Positions 42,601 to 52,040 are shown, counted from the first letter of the stretch. The stretch: DNA of 57,339 nt from an uncultured Collinsella sp. (GCA_938023905.1 CALJCO010000106.1:1-57339); one strand, 5' to 3'. The notes: generated by a model from the sequence alone, not told the origin. Translations and numbers: made by a program.

Positions 42601-43944
42601 CTAGTTGGCCATGACGCCTTCGGTCCAGGCCTCGACGTCCTCGATGCGCAGGACGTTGGCGACCTCGGCCACGCAGTCGACGCTGGCAAGCTCGGCGGCG
42701 GCAGCCTGGACGTCCTTCTCGAGTGCGCGGTGCGTCAGGAAGATGACCGAGCAGGCATCGCTGACACCCGACTTGCCGTCCTCGACCTGGTTGATGAGCG
42801 AGATCGAGATGTTGTGCTTGGCAAAGATGTCGACCGTCTCGGACAGGGCGCCCACGCGGTCGGCGACCTTCAGGCGCACATAGTACTTGGTCTGGAGCTC
42901 GTCCATGGGCTTAAAGGCGAGGTTGTGACCATAGGGCTCAATCTCGGGCAGCGGAGCCACGCCGCGGCTGATCTGCTCGGAGAGCGACAGGATATCGCCC
43001 ACGACGGCGCTCGCGGTGGGGAAGGAGCCTGCGCCGGCACCGTAGAACATGGTCTCGCCCACGGCGTCGCCTACCACGTAGACAGCGTTCATGGCGCCGT
43101 TGACCTTGGCAAGCATGTGGTCGGCGGGGATCAGCGTGGGGTGCACGCGGACGTCGACGCCGGCGTCGGTGTTGCGGGCGATGCCCAGCAGCTTGATGGT
43201 GTAGCCGAGCTCGCGGGCCTGGGCGATGTCCTCGGCGCCGATGGTACGGATACCCTGCTGGTACACATCGTCGGTGGTCACGCGGGTGCCAAAGCCGATG
43301 GAGGCGAGGATCGCCGTCTTGCTGGCGGCGTCGAAGCCGTCGACGTCGGCGGAAGGGTCGGCCTCGGCATAGCCCTTGGCCTGCGCGTCGGCAAGCACGT
43401 CGGCGTAATCGGCACCCTCGGCGTCCATGCGCGACAGGATATAGTTGGTGGTACCGTTGAGAATGCCGGCGATGGTCAGGATCTTGTTGCCCACCAGGTC
43501 GTGCTCGAGCGTGCTGACAATGGGGATGCCACCGCCGCAGCTGGCCTCGCACTTAATCTGCACGCCGCACGCGCGCGCCTTCTCGGCAAGCGTCTCGACG
43601 TGACGGCCCAGCAGGGCCTTGTTGGCAGAAACAACGTGCTTGCCGTGCTCAAAGGCAGTGGTAAAGATCTCGGTCGCGGGGTGCTCGCCACCGATCAGCT
43701 CGACGACGATGTCGACGGCGGGGTCGGTGACGACGTCGTGCCAGTCACTCGTAAAGGCCTCGCGCTCAATGCCTGCCGCCTCGGCCTGCTCCCAAGCAAG
43801 CGCGCAGGCGCGGGTCAGCTTAAGGTCGATGCCGTAGACTGCCAGGTACTCATCGTGGTGGCTCTTGATCAGACGGGCCACGCCGCCGCCGACGGTTCCC
43901 AGACCGATCAGACCGACGTTCACGGTGCGCAGGGGTTCGCTCAT
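42601..43944 (-). CDS. hom: Homoserine dehydrogenase
   Basis: The 447-residue enzyme reduces aspartate semialdehyde to homoserine for threonine and methionine. It has an NAD(P)-binding N-terminus (GLIGLGTVGGGVARL), the catalytic domain with GILNGTTNYILSRM and the DPSADVDGFDAASK segment, and a C-terminal ACT domain (YYVRLKVADRVGALSETVDIF), which usually binds a regulatory amino acid such as threonine. GAAGGAG precedes the ATG. It is divergent from the liv operon; the 250-base gap holds both promoters. Confidence 0.93.
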   Translation of the reverse strand: MSEPLRTVNVGLIGLGTVGGGVARLIKSHHDEYLAVYGIDLKLTRACALAWEQAEAAGIEREAFTSDWHDVVTDPAVDIVVELIGGEHPATEIFTTAFEHGKHVVSANKALLGRHVETLAEKARACGVQIKCEASCGGGIPIVSTLEHDLVGNKILTIAGILNGTTNYILSRMDAEGADYADVLADAQAKGYAEADPSADVDGFDAASKTAILASIGFGTRVTTDDVYQQGIRTIGAEDIAQARELGYTIKLLGIARNTDAGVDVRVHPTLIPADHMLAKVNGAMNAVYVVGDAVGETMFYGAGAGSFPTASAVVGDILSLSEQISRGVAPLPEIEPYGHNLAFKPMDELQTKYYVRLKVADRVGALSETVDIFAKHNISISLINQVEDGKSGVSDACSVIFLTHRALEKDVQAAAAELASVDCVAEVANVLRIEDVEAWTEGVMAN

Positions 43945-44194
43945 AGATAGCTCCTTCGTGCATCTTATGGATGGATTAACCGCTTAAAGGTTGAGTGCAT
44001 TCTAGCGTGAACCGAGGGCGCGTGCTCGCCAGGCAACAGGAGTCGCACAAAACGGCACCCCCGAAACGCTGCGGAAACATTGGAAACATGCTCGCTACAA
44101 ACGAACTTACGTAACAAACTGTCAACGTTTGCACCATAAGGTTTGCCCTGTACCGCAAGACGGCCGCACCGCGGCCAGCGAAAAGGGGGACACC

Positions 44195-45361
44195 ATGTTT
44201 AGCATCAACAACGTACTTAACCGCAGGAGTTTCTTGGCTGGCGCCGCGGCGTTCGGTAGCACCGCGGCACTCGCTGGTTGCTCGTCGGGTGGCTCGGACG
44301 GCGGCTCCGCCGATGACGGCAAGACCTTCAAGATCGGTGTCATCGGCCCTCTGACCGGCGCCGCGGCAACCTATGGCGTTTCGGCCGAGAAGGGTGCCAA
44401 GCTCGCCGCCAAGGATTTTTCGACCAAGGACCTCAAACTCTCGCTTAAGTCCGAGGACGACGTCGCTGACGGCGAGAAGGCCATCAACGCCTTCAATACC
44501 TTGTGCGACTGGGGCATGCAGGCGCTCGTCGGCCCCGTCACCACCGGTGCCGCCGTCGCTGTCTCGGGCGAGATCGCCGACGATATGCTCATGGTCACGC
44601 CTTCGGCCTCGTCGCTCGACGTTACCAAGGATAAGACCACGGTTTTCCAGGTTTGCTTCACCGATCCCACCATGGGCGCCAGCGCCGCGAAGTTCTTGGC
44701 CGAGAAGTACGCGGATGCCAAGATCGCCCTGTTCTACAACTCCGGCGATACGTATAGCTCGGGCGTTGCCGACGCTTTTGCCGAGCAGGCCAAGGCGTCC
44801 AAGCTCGACATCGTCGATACCGAGACCTTTAAGGACGACTCTTCCACAAGCTTTACCAACCAGCTCACCAAGGCCAAGGAGGCCGGCGCCACGCTCATCT
44901 TTGCGCCGATCTACTACACGCCGGCGTCCGTTTTGCTCAAGAACGCCAAGGACATGGGCTACGACATGACCCTCATGGGTACCGACGGCATGGACGGCCT
45001 GCTCTCTGTGGAAGGCTTCGATACCTCTCTTGCCGAGGGCGTACTGCTCATGACCCCGTTTTCGGCTGACGATGAGAAGAATGCCGACTTCGTCAAGGCC
45101 TATAAGGATGCCTACGACGAGACGCCCAACCAGTTTGCCGCCGACGCTTACGATTGCGTCCACGCAATCGTCGAGGCTATCGATAGGGCGGGGATTGACA
45201 TTTCGGCCGACGGTGCCGACATTGCCGGCGACCTTGCCAAGGCCATGCGCAAGATCAAGATCGAGGGCCTGACAGGCGAGCTGACGTGGAATGACGAGGG
45301 CCAGGTCGAAAAGCCCGCCACAGCCTATGTGATTCAGGACGGCAAGTACATCGCCGCCTAA
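44195..45361 (+). CDS. Branched-chain amino acid ABC transporter, binding lipoprotein 1
   Basis: The 388-residue protein has an N-terminal RRSFLAGAAAFGS segment and a lipobox LAGCSS, so the mature protein is a lipoprotein. RRxFL suggests Tat export, which is inference. The mature part is a type I periplasmic-binding-like fold (KIGVIGPLTGAAATYG near the start), as in LivJ. AAAAGGGGG precedes the ATG at 44195. A paralogue follows at 45633; the two share long stretches such as AKDMGYD and FAPIYYTPASVLLKNA. Confidence 0.88.
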   Translation: MFSINNVLNRRSFLAGAAAFGSTAALAGCSSGGSDGGSADDGKTFKIGVIGPLTGAAATYGVSAEKGAKLAAKDFSTKDLKLSLKSEDDVADGEKAINAFNTLCDWGMQALVGPVTTGAAVAVSGEIADDMLMVTPSASSLDVTKDKTTVFQVCFTDPTMGASAAKFLAEKYADAKIALFYNSGDTYSSGVADAFAEQAKASKLDIVDTETFKDDSSTSFTNQLTKAKEAGATLIFAPIYYTPASVLLKNAKDMGYDMTLMGTDGMDGLLSVEGFDTSLAEGVLLMTPFSADDEKNADFVKAYKDAYDETPNQFAADAYDCVHAIVEAIDRAGIDISADGADIAGDLAKAMRKIKIEGLTGELTWNDEGQVEKPATAYVIQDGKYIAA

Positions 45362-45632
45362 GTGCGCATAAAGCGCGACCGGTGAGGCCGTTTTATTCAG
45401 GGCAGGGACGCCTGTAACAGAACGGAAACATTACTTTCACACAATAAAGTGGCATTACTGCATAAAGCAATAGAAATACGCAGAATTATGGATAAATGAA
45501 CAAATCCAAAGAAAAGTTGAAATAATCGCCACTTTCCTTAACTAAAGCGTCTAGTATTTTGCGAACGCCGAACACGGCGAAGGATGGCCTGTCGGGTAAC
45601 CGAAACCCGACGAGATTTGAGAGGAGAGCCGC
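45362..45632 (+). promoter_or_regulatory. Leader region between the two binding-protein genes
   Basis: This 271-base gap is AT-rich in its centre (about 45430-45540), unlike the neighbours, as expected for a promoter of its own. It holds an 8-bp inverted repeat (AAAGTGGC at 45446, GCCACTTT at 45528) and two hairpins close to the second start (CGCCG/CGGCG at 45566-45579 and GTCGGGT/ACCCGAC at 45591-45611). A TTGAAA at 45517 could be a -35. No terminator with a T run was found. Confidence 0.4.
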
Positions 45633-46820
45633 ATGTCGAGCCTCACCGGTAAGTCATTGAACCCTGTTATGAATCGCAGGAGCGTTATCGCGAGCGCAGC
45701 AGGTCTGGGGGCGATGTCCATTCTAGCTGGCTGCTCCTCCAACGGCGGCGACAGCGGTTCCGCGTCGGGCGACGCTTCGTTTAAGATCGGCACCATCGGC
45801 CCGCTGACCGGCGCCAACGCGTCCTACGGCAAGTCCGTTACACAGGCTGTCGAGCTTGGCTGCAAGGATTTCTCGACTAAGGAGCTGCCGCTTGTCAGCA
45901 AGGCCGAGGACGACCAGGCTGACGGCGAGAAGGCCGTCAACGCCTTCAACACCCTGCTCGACTGGGGAATGCAGGCCCTCGTCGGTCCGACCACCACGGG
46001 CGCGTCGGTCGCCGTTGCCGCAGAGTGCGGTAACGACCCCGAGACGTTCATGATCACCCCGTCCGCGTCTTCCGAGGACGTTACCAAGGGCAAGGATTGC
46101 GTCTTCCAGGTTTGCTTTACCGACCCCAACCAAGGTGTCAACGCTGCCAAGTTCCTGGCAGAGAAGTATGCGAACGAGAAGTTCGTGCTGTTCTATAACT
46201 CCGGCGACGCCTATTCTTCGGGCATCGCAGATTCCTTTAAGGCCCAGGCCGCTAAGTCTAAGCTTGAGATTGTCGACGAGGAGACCTTTAAGGACGACTC
46301 CGCCACGAGCTTTACCAACCAGCTGACCAAGGCCAAGCAGGCAGGCGCCACCATGATCTTTGCGCCGATCTACTACACGCCGGCGTCCGTCCTGCTCAAG
46401 AACGCCAAGGACATGGGCTACGACGTCAAGATGATGGGCTGCGACGGCATGGACGGCATCCTGGGCGTTGAGGGCTTCGACACCTCTCTTGCCGAGGGTC
46501 TGCTGCTCATGACCCCGTTCTCCGCCGACGACGAGAAGAACGCCGACTTCGTCAACGCTTACAAGGATAAGTACGGCGATACCCCCGACCAGTTTGCCGC
46601 CGACGCCTACGACGGCGTGCATGCTGTGGTCGAGGCTCTCAAGGAGGCCGGCCTGGGCGTCGACGCCGACCCCACCGAGGTTGCCGAGAAGCTGCCCGAG
46701 GCCATGCGCAACATTACCGTTGACGGCCTGACTGGCAAGCTCTCCTGGAACGACAAGGGTCAGGTCCAGAAGGACCCGACGGCGTACGTCATTACCGACG
46801 GCAAGTACGTACAGGCCTAA
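45633..46820 (+). CDS. Branched-chain amino acid ABC transporter, binding lipoprotein 2
   Basis: The 395-residue protein is a close paralogue of the gene before it: NRRSVIASAAGLG, lipobox LAGCSS, and a binding domain starting KIGTIGPLTGANASYG. The segment ending DGLTGKLSW near its C-terminus matches the other copy (EGLTGELTW). GAGGAG precedes the ATG at 45633. It probably shares the LivHMGF transporter with its sister but may differ in ligand; sequence alone does not show which amino acids they bind. Confidence 0.88.
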   Translation: MSSLTGKSLNPVMNRRSVIASAAGLGAMSILAGCSSNGGDSGSASGDASFKIGTIGPLTGANASYGKSVTQAVELGCKDFSTKELPLVSKAEDDQADGEKAVNAFNTLLDWGMQALVGPTTTGASVAVAAECGNDPETFMITPSASSEDVTKGKDCVFQVCFTDPNQGVNAAKFLAEKYANEKFVLFYNSGDAYSSGIADSFKAQAAKSKLEIVDEETFKDDSATSFTNQLTKAKQAGATMIFAPIYYTPASVLLKNAKDMGYDVKMMGCDGMDGILGVEGFDTSLAEGLLLMTPFSADDEKNADFVNAYKDKYGDTPDQFAADAYDGVHAVVEALKEAGLGVDADPTEVAEKLPEAMRNITVDGLTGKLSWNDKGQVQKDPTAYVITDGKYVQA

Positions 46821-46853
46821 TAGGCCGCCTTATATAGAGCGGTTTTGATCCCA

Positions 46854-46918
46854 AGCAGGGGAGGTTTTGGCCTTCCCTGCTTGCTTGGTATCTAGGGACG
46901 ATGTAACGTCCCTGTTTC
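46854..46918 (+). terminator. Two hairpins between the binding protein and permease genes
   Basis: AAGCAGGGGAGG pairs with CCTTCCCTGCTT (46854-46883). GGGACG pairs with CGTCCC (46896-46913), followed by TGTTTC. They likely act as a partial terminator that keeps the binding protein mRNA more abundant than the transporter mRNA. Confidence 0.5.
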
Positions 46919-46959
46919 ATACATCAACTGGAAACCTATTCGAAAGGGGGATGTGGAAC

Positions 46960-47841
46960 ATGACGGTCTTTATCCAATACCTGGTCAACGGCCTGTCCAT
47001 GGGCAGCGTCTACGCCATCATCGCGTTGGGCTACACCATGGTCTACGGTATCGCCAAGATGCTCAACTTCGCTCACGGCGACGTCATCATGGTCGGTGCC
47101 TATGTCTCGTTCTGTGCCACGTCGTATCTCGGCCTCCCGGGCTGGGCATCTGTAGTTCTCTCTTGTGTGGTCTGCACGGTTCTCGGTGTTCTCATCGAGG
47201 GTCTGGCATACAAGCCGCTGCGCCAGGCGGGCCCTCTGGCCGTTCTGATCACGGCCATCGGCGTGTCTTACTTCCTGCAGAACGCCGCGCAGCTTCTGTG
47301 GGGCGCCACGCCCAAGAACTTCACTTCGCTCGTCACCTTCCAGGTGCCGGAGTTCTTGGCCAAGTTCAACGTAAGCGCCGTCTCGCTCGTCACCATCGTC
47401 GCCTGCCTGGTTATCATGGCCGGTCTGATGTTCTTTACAGGTAAGACCAAGATGGGCAAAGCCATGCGCGCCGTGTCCGAGGACAAGGCCGCCGCTCAGC
47501 TCATGGGCATCAACGTCAACCGCACCATCTCGATGACGTTCGCCATCGGCTCCGCCCTCGCTGCCATCGCCGGCGTGCTGCTGTGCTCCTACTCGCCGGT
47601 GCTGCAGCCCACCACGGGCGCCATGCCTGGCATCAAGGCCTTCGATGCCGCCGTCTTCGGTGGCATCGGCTCCATCCCCGGCGCCTTTGTCGGCGGTATT
47701 CTCATCGGCATCATTGAGGCGATGGCGCAGGCCTACATTTCCACGAGCCTTGCCAACTCCATCGTCTTTGGTGTTCTGATCATCGTCCTGCTCGTCAAGC
47801 CTGCCGGCCTCTTGGGCAAGTACGTTCCCGAGAAGGTGTAG
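46960..47841 (+). CDS. livH: Branched-chain amino acid ABC transporter permease LivH
   Basis: The 293-residue permease has about eight membrane segments and the LivH pattern: LVNGLSMGSVYAIIALGYTMVYG, NFAHGDVIMVGAY and a late AFDAAVFGGIGSIPGAFVGG, which is the EAA-like contact loop. The ATG at 46960 is used because AAAGGGGG is nine bases upstream; the ATG at 46951 is too close to it. It is followed by livM without a gap. Confidence 0.93.
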   Translation: MTVFIQYLVNGLSMGSVYAIIALGYTMVYGIAKMLNFAHGDVIMVGAYVSFCATSYLGLPGWASVVLSCVVCTVLGVLIEGLAYKPLRQAGPLAVLITAIGVSYFLQNAAQLLWGATPKNFTSLVTFQVPEFLAKFNVSAVSLVTIVACLVIMAGLMFFTGKTKMGKAMRAVSEDKAAAQLMGINVNRTISMTFAIGSALAAIAGVLLCSYSPVLQPTTGAMPGIKAFDAAVFGGIGSIPGAFVGGILIGIIEAMAQAYISTSLANSIVFGVLIIVLLVKPAGLLGKYVPEKV

Positions 47842-48930
47842 GTGAGCGTTATGAAGTTTCTTAAAGACAAGCAGACGCGTCACGACTTTGTCACGTACGC
47901 CATGTGCATCGTGGCATTTGCCATCGTGTTCTTTATGCAGTCCAACCATATGATCCCGCGCATGATCGCCGGCCAGTTGGTTCCCATTACGGCCTACATC
48001 GTCATGGCCATTTCCCTCAACCTCGTCGTCGGCATCGCGGGCGACCTGTCGCTGGGCCATGCGGGCTTTATGAGTGTCGGTGCCTACACGGGCATCGTTA
48101 CCGCCGTCGCGCTCGAGAGCGCCGTTCCGTCCGACCCGATGCGTCTGATCATCAGCATTGTGGTCGGCGCTATCGCCGCTGCCATCTTGGGCTTCCTGAT
48201 TGGCATCCCGGTCCTGCGCCTGAGCGGTGACTACCTGGCCATCGTGACCCTGGCTTTTGGCGAGATCATCAAAGAGATCGTCACCTGTCTTATCGTGGGC
48301 GTCGACTCCCGCGGCCTGCATGTGATCTTTAACATCACGGGTAACTCCACGATCGACGACCTGCACCTGCTCGAGGACGGCACCGCCATCATCAAGGGCG
48401 CGCAGGGCGCCTCGGGCGTGTCGACGTACTCGACCTTCCTCGCCGGCGCCATCCTGGTCATGGTCGCGCTCGTGATCGTGCTCAACCTGGTTCGCAGCCG
48501 TACCGGCCGTGCCATTATGGCCGTGCGCGATAACAAGATTGCAGCCGAGTCCGTGGGCATCTCCGTCACCCAGTACCGCATGATCGCCTTCGTGGTTTCC
48601 GCTGCCCTCGCCGGTGCTGCCGGAGCCCTCTTCGGCGGTAACTTCTCGCAGCTCTCCGCCACCAAGTTCGACTTCAACACGTCCATCCTCATCCTGGTGT
48701 TCGTGGTCCTGGGCGGCCTGGGCAACATGCGCGGCTCCGTTATCGCCGCGGCGCTGCTCACGGTGCTCCCCGAGCTGCTCCGTCAGTTCTCGGACTACCG
48801 CATGCTCATCTACGCCATCGTGTTGATTCTGGTCATGGTCTTTACTAACAACCCACAGCTCAAGGCGTTCTTCGCACGAATTAAGGACCGCTTTGCTTCC
48901 AAGAAGGAGGTGGCAGCCGATGCCCAGTAA
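47842..48930 (+). CDS. livM: Branched-chain amino acid ABC transporter permease LivM
   Basis: The 362-residue permease has about ten segments, with GIAGDLSLGHAGFMSVGAYTG and the late FVVLGGLGNMRGSVIAAALL loop that meets the ATPases. The GTG at 47842 lies right after the livH stop with AGAAGG five bases upstream; an ATG at 47851 is an alternative. Its end overlaps the livG start by 11 bases. Confidence 0.92.
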   Translation: MSVMKFLKDKQTRHDFVTYAMCIVAFAIVFFMQSNHMIPRMIAGQLVPITAYIVMAISLNLVVGIAGDLSLGHAGFMSVGAYTGIVTAVALESAVPSDPMRLIISIVVGAIAAAILGFLIGIPVLRLSGDYLAIVTLAFGEIIKEIVTCLIVGVDSRGLHVIFNITGNSTIDDLHLLEDGTAIIKGAQGASGVSTYSTFLAGAILVMVALVIVLNLVRSRTGRAIMAVRDNKIAAESVGISVTQYRMIAFVVSAALAGAAGALFGGNFSQLSATKFDFNTSILILVFVVLGGLGNMRGSVIAAALLTVLPELLRQFSDYRMLIYAIVLILVMVFTNNPQLKAFFARIKDRFASKKEVAADAQ

Positions 48931-49780
48931 GTTTGAGTTCAACAAGGGCAAGATGGTCCCGTATCCTTCTGGCGCCATCGTTCCCGACCGCGACTTGGGC
49001 CAGCGCCCGGCGCTCGAGTGTATCCACCTGGGCATTGAATTCGGCGGCCTTAAGGCAGTCGATGACTTTAGCCTGACCATCGGCAAGACTGAGATCGCCG
49101 GTCTGATCGGCCCCAACGGTGCCGGTAAGACCACGGTCTTCAACCTGCTCACCAAGGTGTACCAGCCTACGCACGGCACCATCCTGCTCGACGGTGAGGA
49201 CACTTCGGGCAAGTCGGTCTACCAGGTCAACCGCATGGGTATTGCCCGTACGTTCCAGAACATCCGTCTGTTCAATACCATGACGGTGGAGGACAACGTT
49301 AAGGTCGGCCTGCACAACCAGGAGCGCTACTCCGGTTTTGAGGGCGTGCTGCGCCTGCCGACGTATTGGAAGCACGAGAAGGCCGCCCACGAGCGCGCCA
49401 TGGAGCTGCTGTCTATCTTTGATATGGAGCACCTGGCAAATGAGCAGGCCGGCTCACTGCCTTACGGCGCCCAGCGTCGTCTGGAAATCGTCCGCGCGCT
49501 TGCCACCAACCCCAAGTTGCTGCTGCTCGACGAGCCTGCCGCCGGCATGAACCCGTCCGAGACCGCGGAGCTCATGGAGAACATCGTCAAGATTCGCGAC
49601 ACCTTTGGCATTGCCATCATGCTCATTGAGCACGACATGTCGCTCGTCATGAACATCTGCGAGGGCATCTGCGTGCTCAACTTTGGTAAGGTCATCGCCA
49701 AGGGCACGGCAGAGGAAATCCAGAACAACGACGCTGTTATCGAGGCGTATCTGGGCAAGCAGGATAAGGGGGAGAACTAA
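48920..49780 (+). CDS. livG: Branched-chain amino acid ABC transporter ATPase LivG
   Basis: The 286-residue ATPase has Walker A GPNGAGKTT (about residue 64), a QNIRLFN Q-loop, a signature region LPYGAQRRLEI (a variant of LSGGQ) and Walker B LLLLDEPAAGM, with the switch His in IEHDM. The ATG at 48920 follows AAGGAGG by nine bases and overlaps livM. It has an N-terminal extension of about 30 residues before the first strand. Confidence 0.93.
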   Translation: MPSKFEFNKGKMVPYPSGAIVPDRDLGQRPALECIHLGIEFGGLKAVDDFSLTIGKTEIAGLIGPNGAGKTTVFNLLTKVYQPTHGTILLDGEDTSGKSVYQVNRMGIARTFQNIRLFNTMTVEDNVKVGLHNQERYSGFEGVLRLPTYWKHEKAAHERAMELLSIFDMEHLANEQAGSLPYGAQRRLEIVRALATNPKLLLLDEPAAGMNPSETAELMENIVKIRDTFGIAIMLIEHDMSLVMNICEGICVLNFGKVIAKGTAEEIQNNDAVIEAYLGKQDKGEN

Positions 49781-50494
49781 ATGGCAGAGCCGATGCTTTC
49801 CGTCTACAACATCAACGTCTGGTACGGCGCCATCCACGCCATCAAGGACATCTCCTTTAACGTCAACGAGGGTGAGATTGTGGCCTTGATCGGCGCGAAC
49901 GGTGCCGGCAAGTCCACGACGCTCAAGACTGTCTCGGGCCTGCTGCGTTCCAAGACCGGCTCCATCAAGTTTATGGGTGAGGACATTACCCATACGCCTG
50001 CCGACAAGCTGGTTGGCAAGGGCCTGGCCCAGGTGCCCGAGGGTCGTCGCGCCTTTTTGCAGATGACGGTCGAGGAGAACCTGGAGATGGGCGCCTACAC
50101 GCAGCCCAAGTCAACGGTGGCTCCGGGCCTTGAGCGCGTCTACGAGCAGTTCCCGCGCCTGAAGGAGCGCCGTCGCCAGGTCGCCGGCACCCTTTCGGGC
50201 GGCGAGCAGCAGATGCTCGTTATGGGGCGCGCCCTTATGAGTAACCCCAAACTGCTTATGCTCGACGAACCTTCTATGGGTCTGGCGCCGATTCTGATCG
50301 AACAGATCTTCCAGATTGTCGAGGACCTGCACAAGGCTGGCACCACGGTGCTTCTGGTCGAGCAGAACGCGCAGATGGCGCTCTCGATCGCCACGCGCGG
50401 CTACGTGCTCGAGACCGGCAAGATCACCATGACCGGCACCGGCCAAGAGCTGCTGCACGACGACAACGTGCGTAAGGCCTACCTGGGCGGTTAG
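49781..50494 (+). CDS. livF: Branched-chain amino acid ABC transporter ATPase LivF
   Basis: The 237-residue ATPase has Walker A GANGAGKST (about residue 38), the signature LSGGEQQM, Walker B LLMLDEPSMGL and a switch segment LVEQN, the usual LivF form. It starts right after the livG stop codon, so the permease/ATPase genes form one operon. A strong terminator follows at 50567. Confidence 0.93.
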   Translation: MAEPMLSVYNINVWYGAIHAIKDISFNVNEGEIVALIGANGAGKSTTLKTVSGLLRSKTGSIKFMGEDITHTPADKLVGKGLAQVPEGRRAFLQMTVEENLEMGAYTQPKSTVAPGLERVYEQFPRLKERRRQVAGTLSGGEQQMLVMGRALMSNPKLLMLDEPSMGLAPILIEQIFQIVEDLHKAGTTVLLVEQNAQMALSIATRGYVLETGKITMTGTGQELLHDDNVRKAYLGG

Positions 50495-50499
50495 GCGGT

Positions 50500-50523
50500 T
50501 CCGCCGTTCTACCGAACGGCGGA
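50500..50523 (+). other. Hairpin just after livF
   Basis: TCCGCCGTTC pairs with GAACGGCGGA around TACC. It lacks a T run and may protect the mRNA end. Confidence 0.45.
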
Positions 50524-50566
50524 CCAGTCGACGCTGCGCGGGCACCAGAGCGACAACTTGTCATTC

Positions 50567-50608
50567 AAAGAGGGCGGCATGACCAGAAGGTCTATGCCGC
50601 CCTCTTTT
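50567..50608 (+). terminator. Rho-independent terminator of the liv operon
   Basis: AAAGAGGGCGGCAT pairs with ATGCCGCCCTCTTTT, a stem of about 14 bp with T and A tails on both sides. Confidence 0.8.
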
Positions 50609-50650
50609 CATGCCAATTTGTTCGCCCTGGCGACCGCTCGCTGATGTTGT

Positions 50651-50682
50651 CAGAGCATCGGCGTTACCAGAGCATCGGCGTT
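50651..50682. repeat. 15-bp tandem repeat
   Basis: CAGAGCATCGGCGTT occurs twice, at 50651-50665 and 50668-50682, with AC between. It is part of the 406-base gap between livF and tgt. Confidence 0.5.
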
Positions 50683-50689
50683 GTCGGCA

Positions 50690-50795
50690 GTTGGGGACAG
50701 TCCCTAAGTGCCGGCAGATTGGGACACTCCTTTGCAAGATGGCGCTGAAGGCTGTCCCCAACGTCTAGTCGTTTAAGAACGTCCCCAACGACTAG
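50690..50795. repeat. Palindromic GGGGACAG element
   Basis: GTTGGGGACAG (50690-50700) and CTGTCCCCAAC (50752-50762) form an 11-bp inverted repeat. A second one, CTAGTCGTT and AACGACTAG (50765-50773 and 50787-50795), follows at once. GGGGAC/GTCCCC occurs repeatedly within. It resembles the hairpins at 4945 and 19045 and is probably a dispersed repeat. Confidence 0.5.
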
Positions 50796-50857
50796 CGCGG
50801 GAACCTGATCCTAATGCACTAGTTTCTGTCGAGTCGGTGCTTCTTGCGGGTTGCCCG

Positions 50858-50863
50858 TATAAT
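50858..50863 (+). promoter_or_regulatory. -10 box of the tgt promoter
   Basis: A perfect TATAAT lies 38 bases before the tgt start codon. No good -35 at 17 bases was found (CGGTGC). Confidence 0.45.
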
Positions 50864-50900
50864 GGTTTGCGTATGAACCGCAACCAAGGAGTTCCAGTTT

Positions 50901-52040
50901 ATGGACCAGAACCTTTTTAAATTCGACCTGATCGCCGAGGACCCTACGACGCACGCGCGTGCCGGCGTGTTGCACACCCCGCACGGTGACATCGAGACGC
51001 CGATCTTTATGCCCGTGGGCACCAAGGCAAACGTCAAGGGTATTCCCACCGAGACCGTCAAGCAGCTCGGCGCCCAGATCGTGCTTGCCAACACCTATCA
51101 CCTGTCCATGCGCCCCGGCGAGGACACCATCGCCGAGCTGGGCGGACTGCATAAGTTCATGAACTGGCACGGCCCCATCCTCACCGACTCGGGCGGATTC
51201 CAGGTCTTTAGCCATAACGACGCCGTCAAGCTCACCGACGAGGGCGTGCGCTTTATCGTCAACGACTACGACGGTCGCCACGTGTTCTGGACGCCCGAGG
51301 ACAACATGGAAATCGCCATGAAGCTCGGTTCCGACATTTGCATGCAGCTCGACCAGTGCCCCGGCTATCCTGCCACGCGTGCCTATGTCGAGCGCGCCGT
51401 GGAGCTGTCGAGTATGTGGGCCGAGCGCTGCTACAAGGCTCATACCCGTGATGACCAGGCACTTTTTGGCATCGTTCAGGGTGGCATGCATCTGGATCTG
51501 CGCCTGCGATCGCTGCGCCACCTGGAGGAGTGCGGCGACTTCCCCGGTTACGGCATCGGCGGCTACTCGGTGGGCGAGGACCACGAGACCATGTTCGAGA
51601 CACTGGCGCCGCTGGTTTCCGAGTATATGCCTAAGCACAAGCCGCGCTACCTCATGGGCGTCGGCAACCCTACCACGCTCGTGCGCGGCGTTGGCGTGGG
51701 CATCGACATGTTCGACTGCGTGCTGCCGACGCGCACCGGCCGCATGGGTACGGCGTTCTCCAGTGAAGGTCGCCTTAACTTCCGCAACGCGCGCTTTGCG
51801 CACGACGACGGCCCCATCGATCCCACCTGCACCTGCCCGGTGTGCACGGGCGGCTACAGCCGCGCGCTCATCCGTCACATGGTCACGCAGAAGGAGATGC
51901 TCGGCGGTATTCTGCTGTCGATGCACAACATCTATTACCTGCTCAACCTTATGCAGCGTGCCCGTCAGGCCATTATCGAGGGCCGCTACGGCGCGTTTGT
52001 GAGCGACTGGATGAACAGTCCTGCGGCGGTGGACTACTAA
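50901..52040 (+). CDS. tgt: Queuine/preQ1 tRNA-ribosyltransferase
   Basis: The 379-residue enzyme swaps guanine 34 for a queuosine precursor or queuine in GUN tRNAs. It has TPIFMPVGTKANVKGIPTE, the DSGGFQVFS substrate loop, GGYSVGEDHE, and the zinc ligands CTCPVC with a later His (IRHMVTQKEM). AAGGAG precedes the ATG at 50901. No queuosine synthesis genes are in the window, so the base may be salvaged. Confidence 0.95.
   Translation: MDQNLFKFDLIAEDPTTHARAGVLHTPHGDIETPIFMPVGTKANVKGIPTETVKQLGAQIVLANTYHLSMRPGEDTIAELGGLHKFMNWHGPILTDSGGFQVFSHNDAVKLTDEGVRFIVNDYDGRHVFWTPEDNMEIAMKLGSDICMQLDQCPGYPATRAYVERAVELSSMWAERCYKAHTRDDQALFGIVQGGMHLDLRLRSLRHLEECGDFPGYGIGGYSVGEDHETMFETLAPLVSEYMPKHKPRYLMGVGNPTTLVRGVGVGIDMFDCVLPTRTGRMGTAFSSEGRLNFRNARFAHDDGPIDPTCTCPVCTGGYSRALIRHMVTQKEMLGGILLSMHNIYYLLNLMQRARQAIIEGRYGAFVSDWMNSPAAVDY

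Noticed and set aside
46936..49212. 758-codon minus-strand frame opposite livH/livM
   Set aside because: Antisense shadow, strongly biased to Asp, His and Gly, no recognisable domain.
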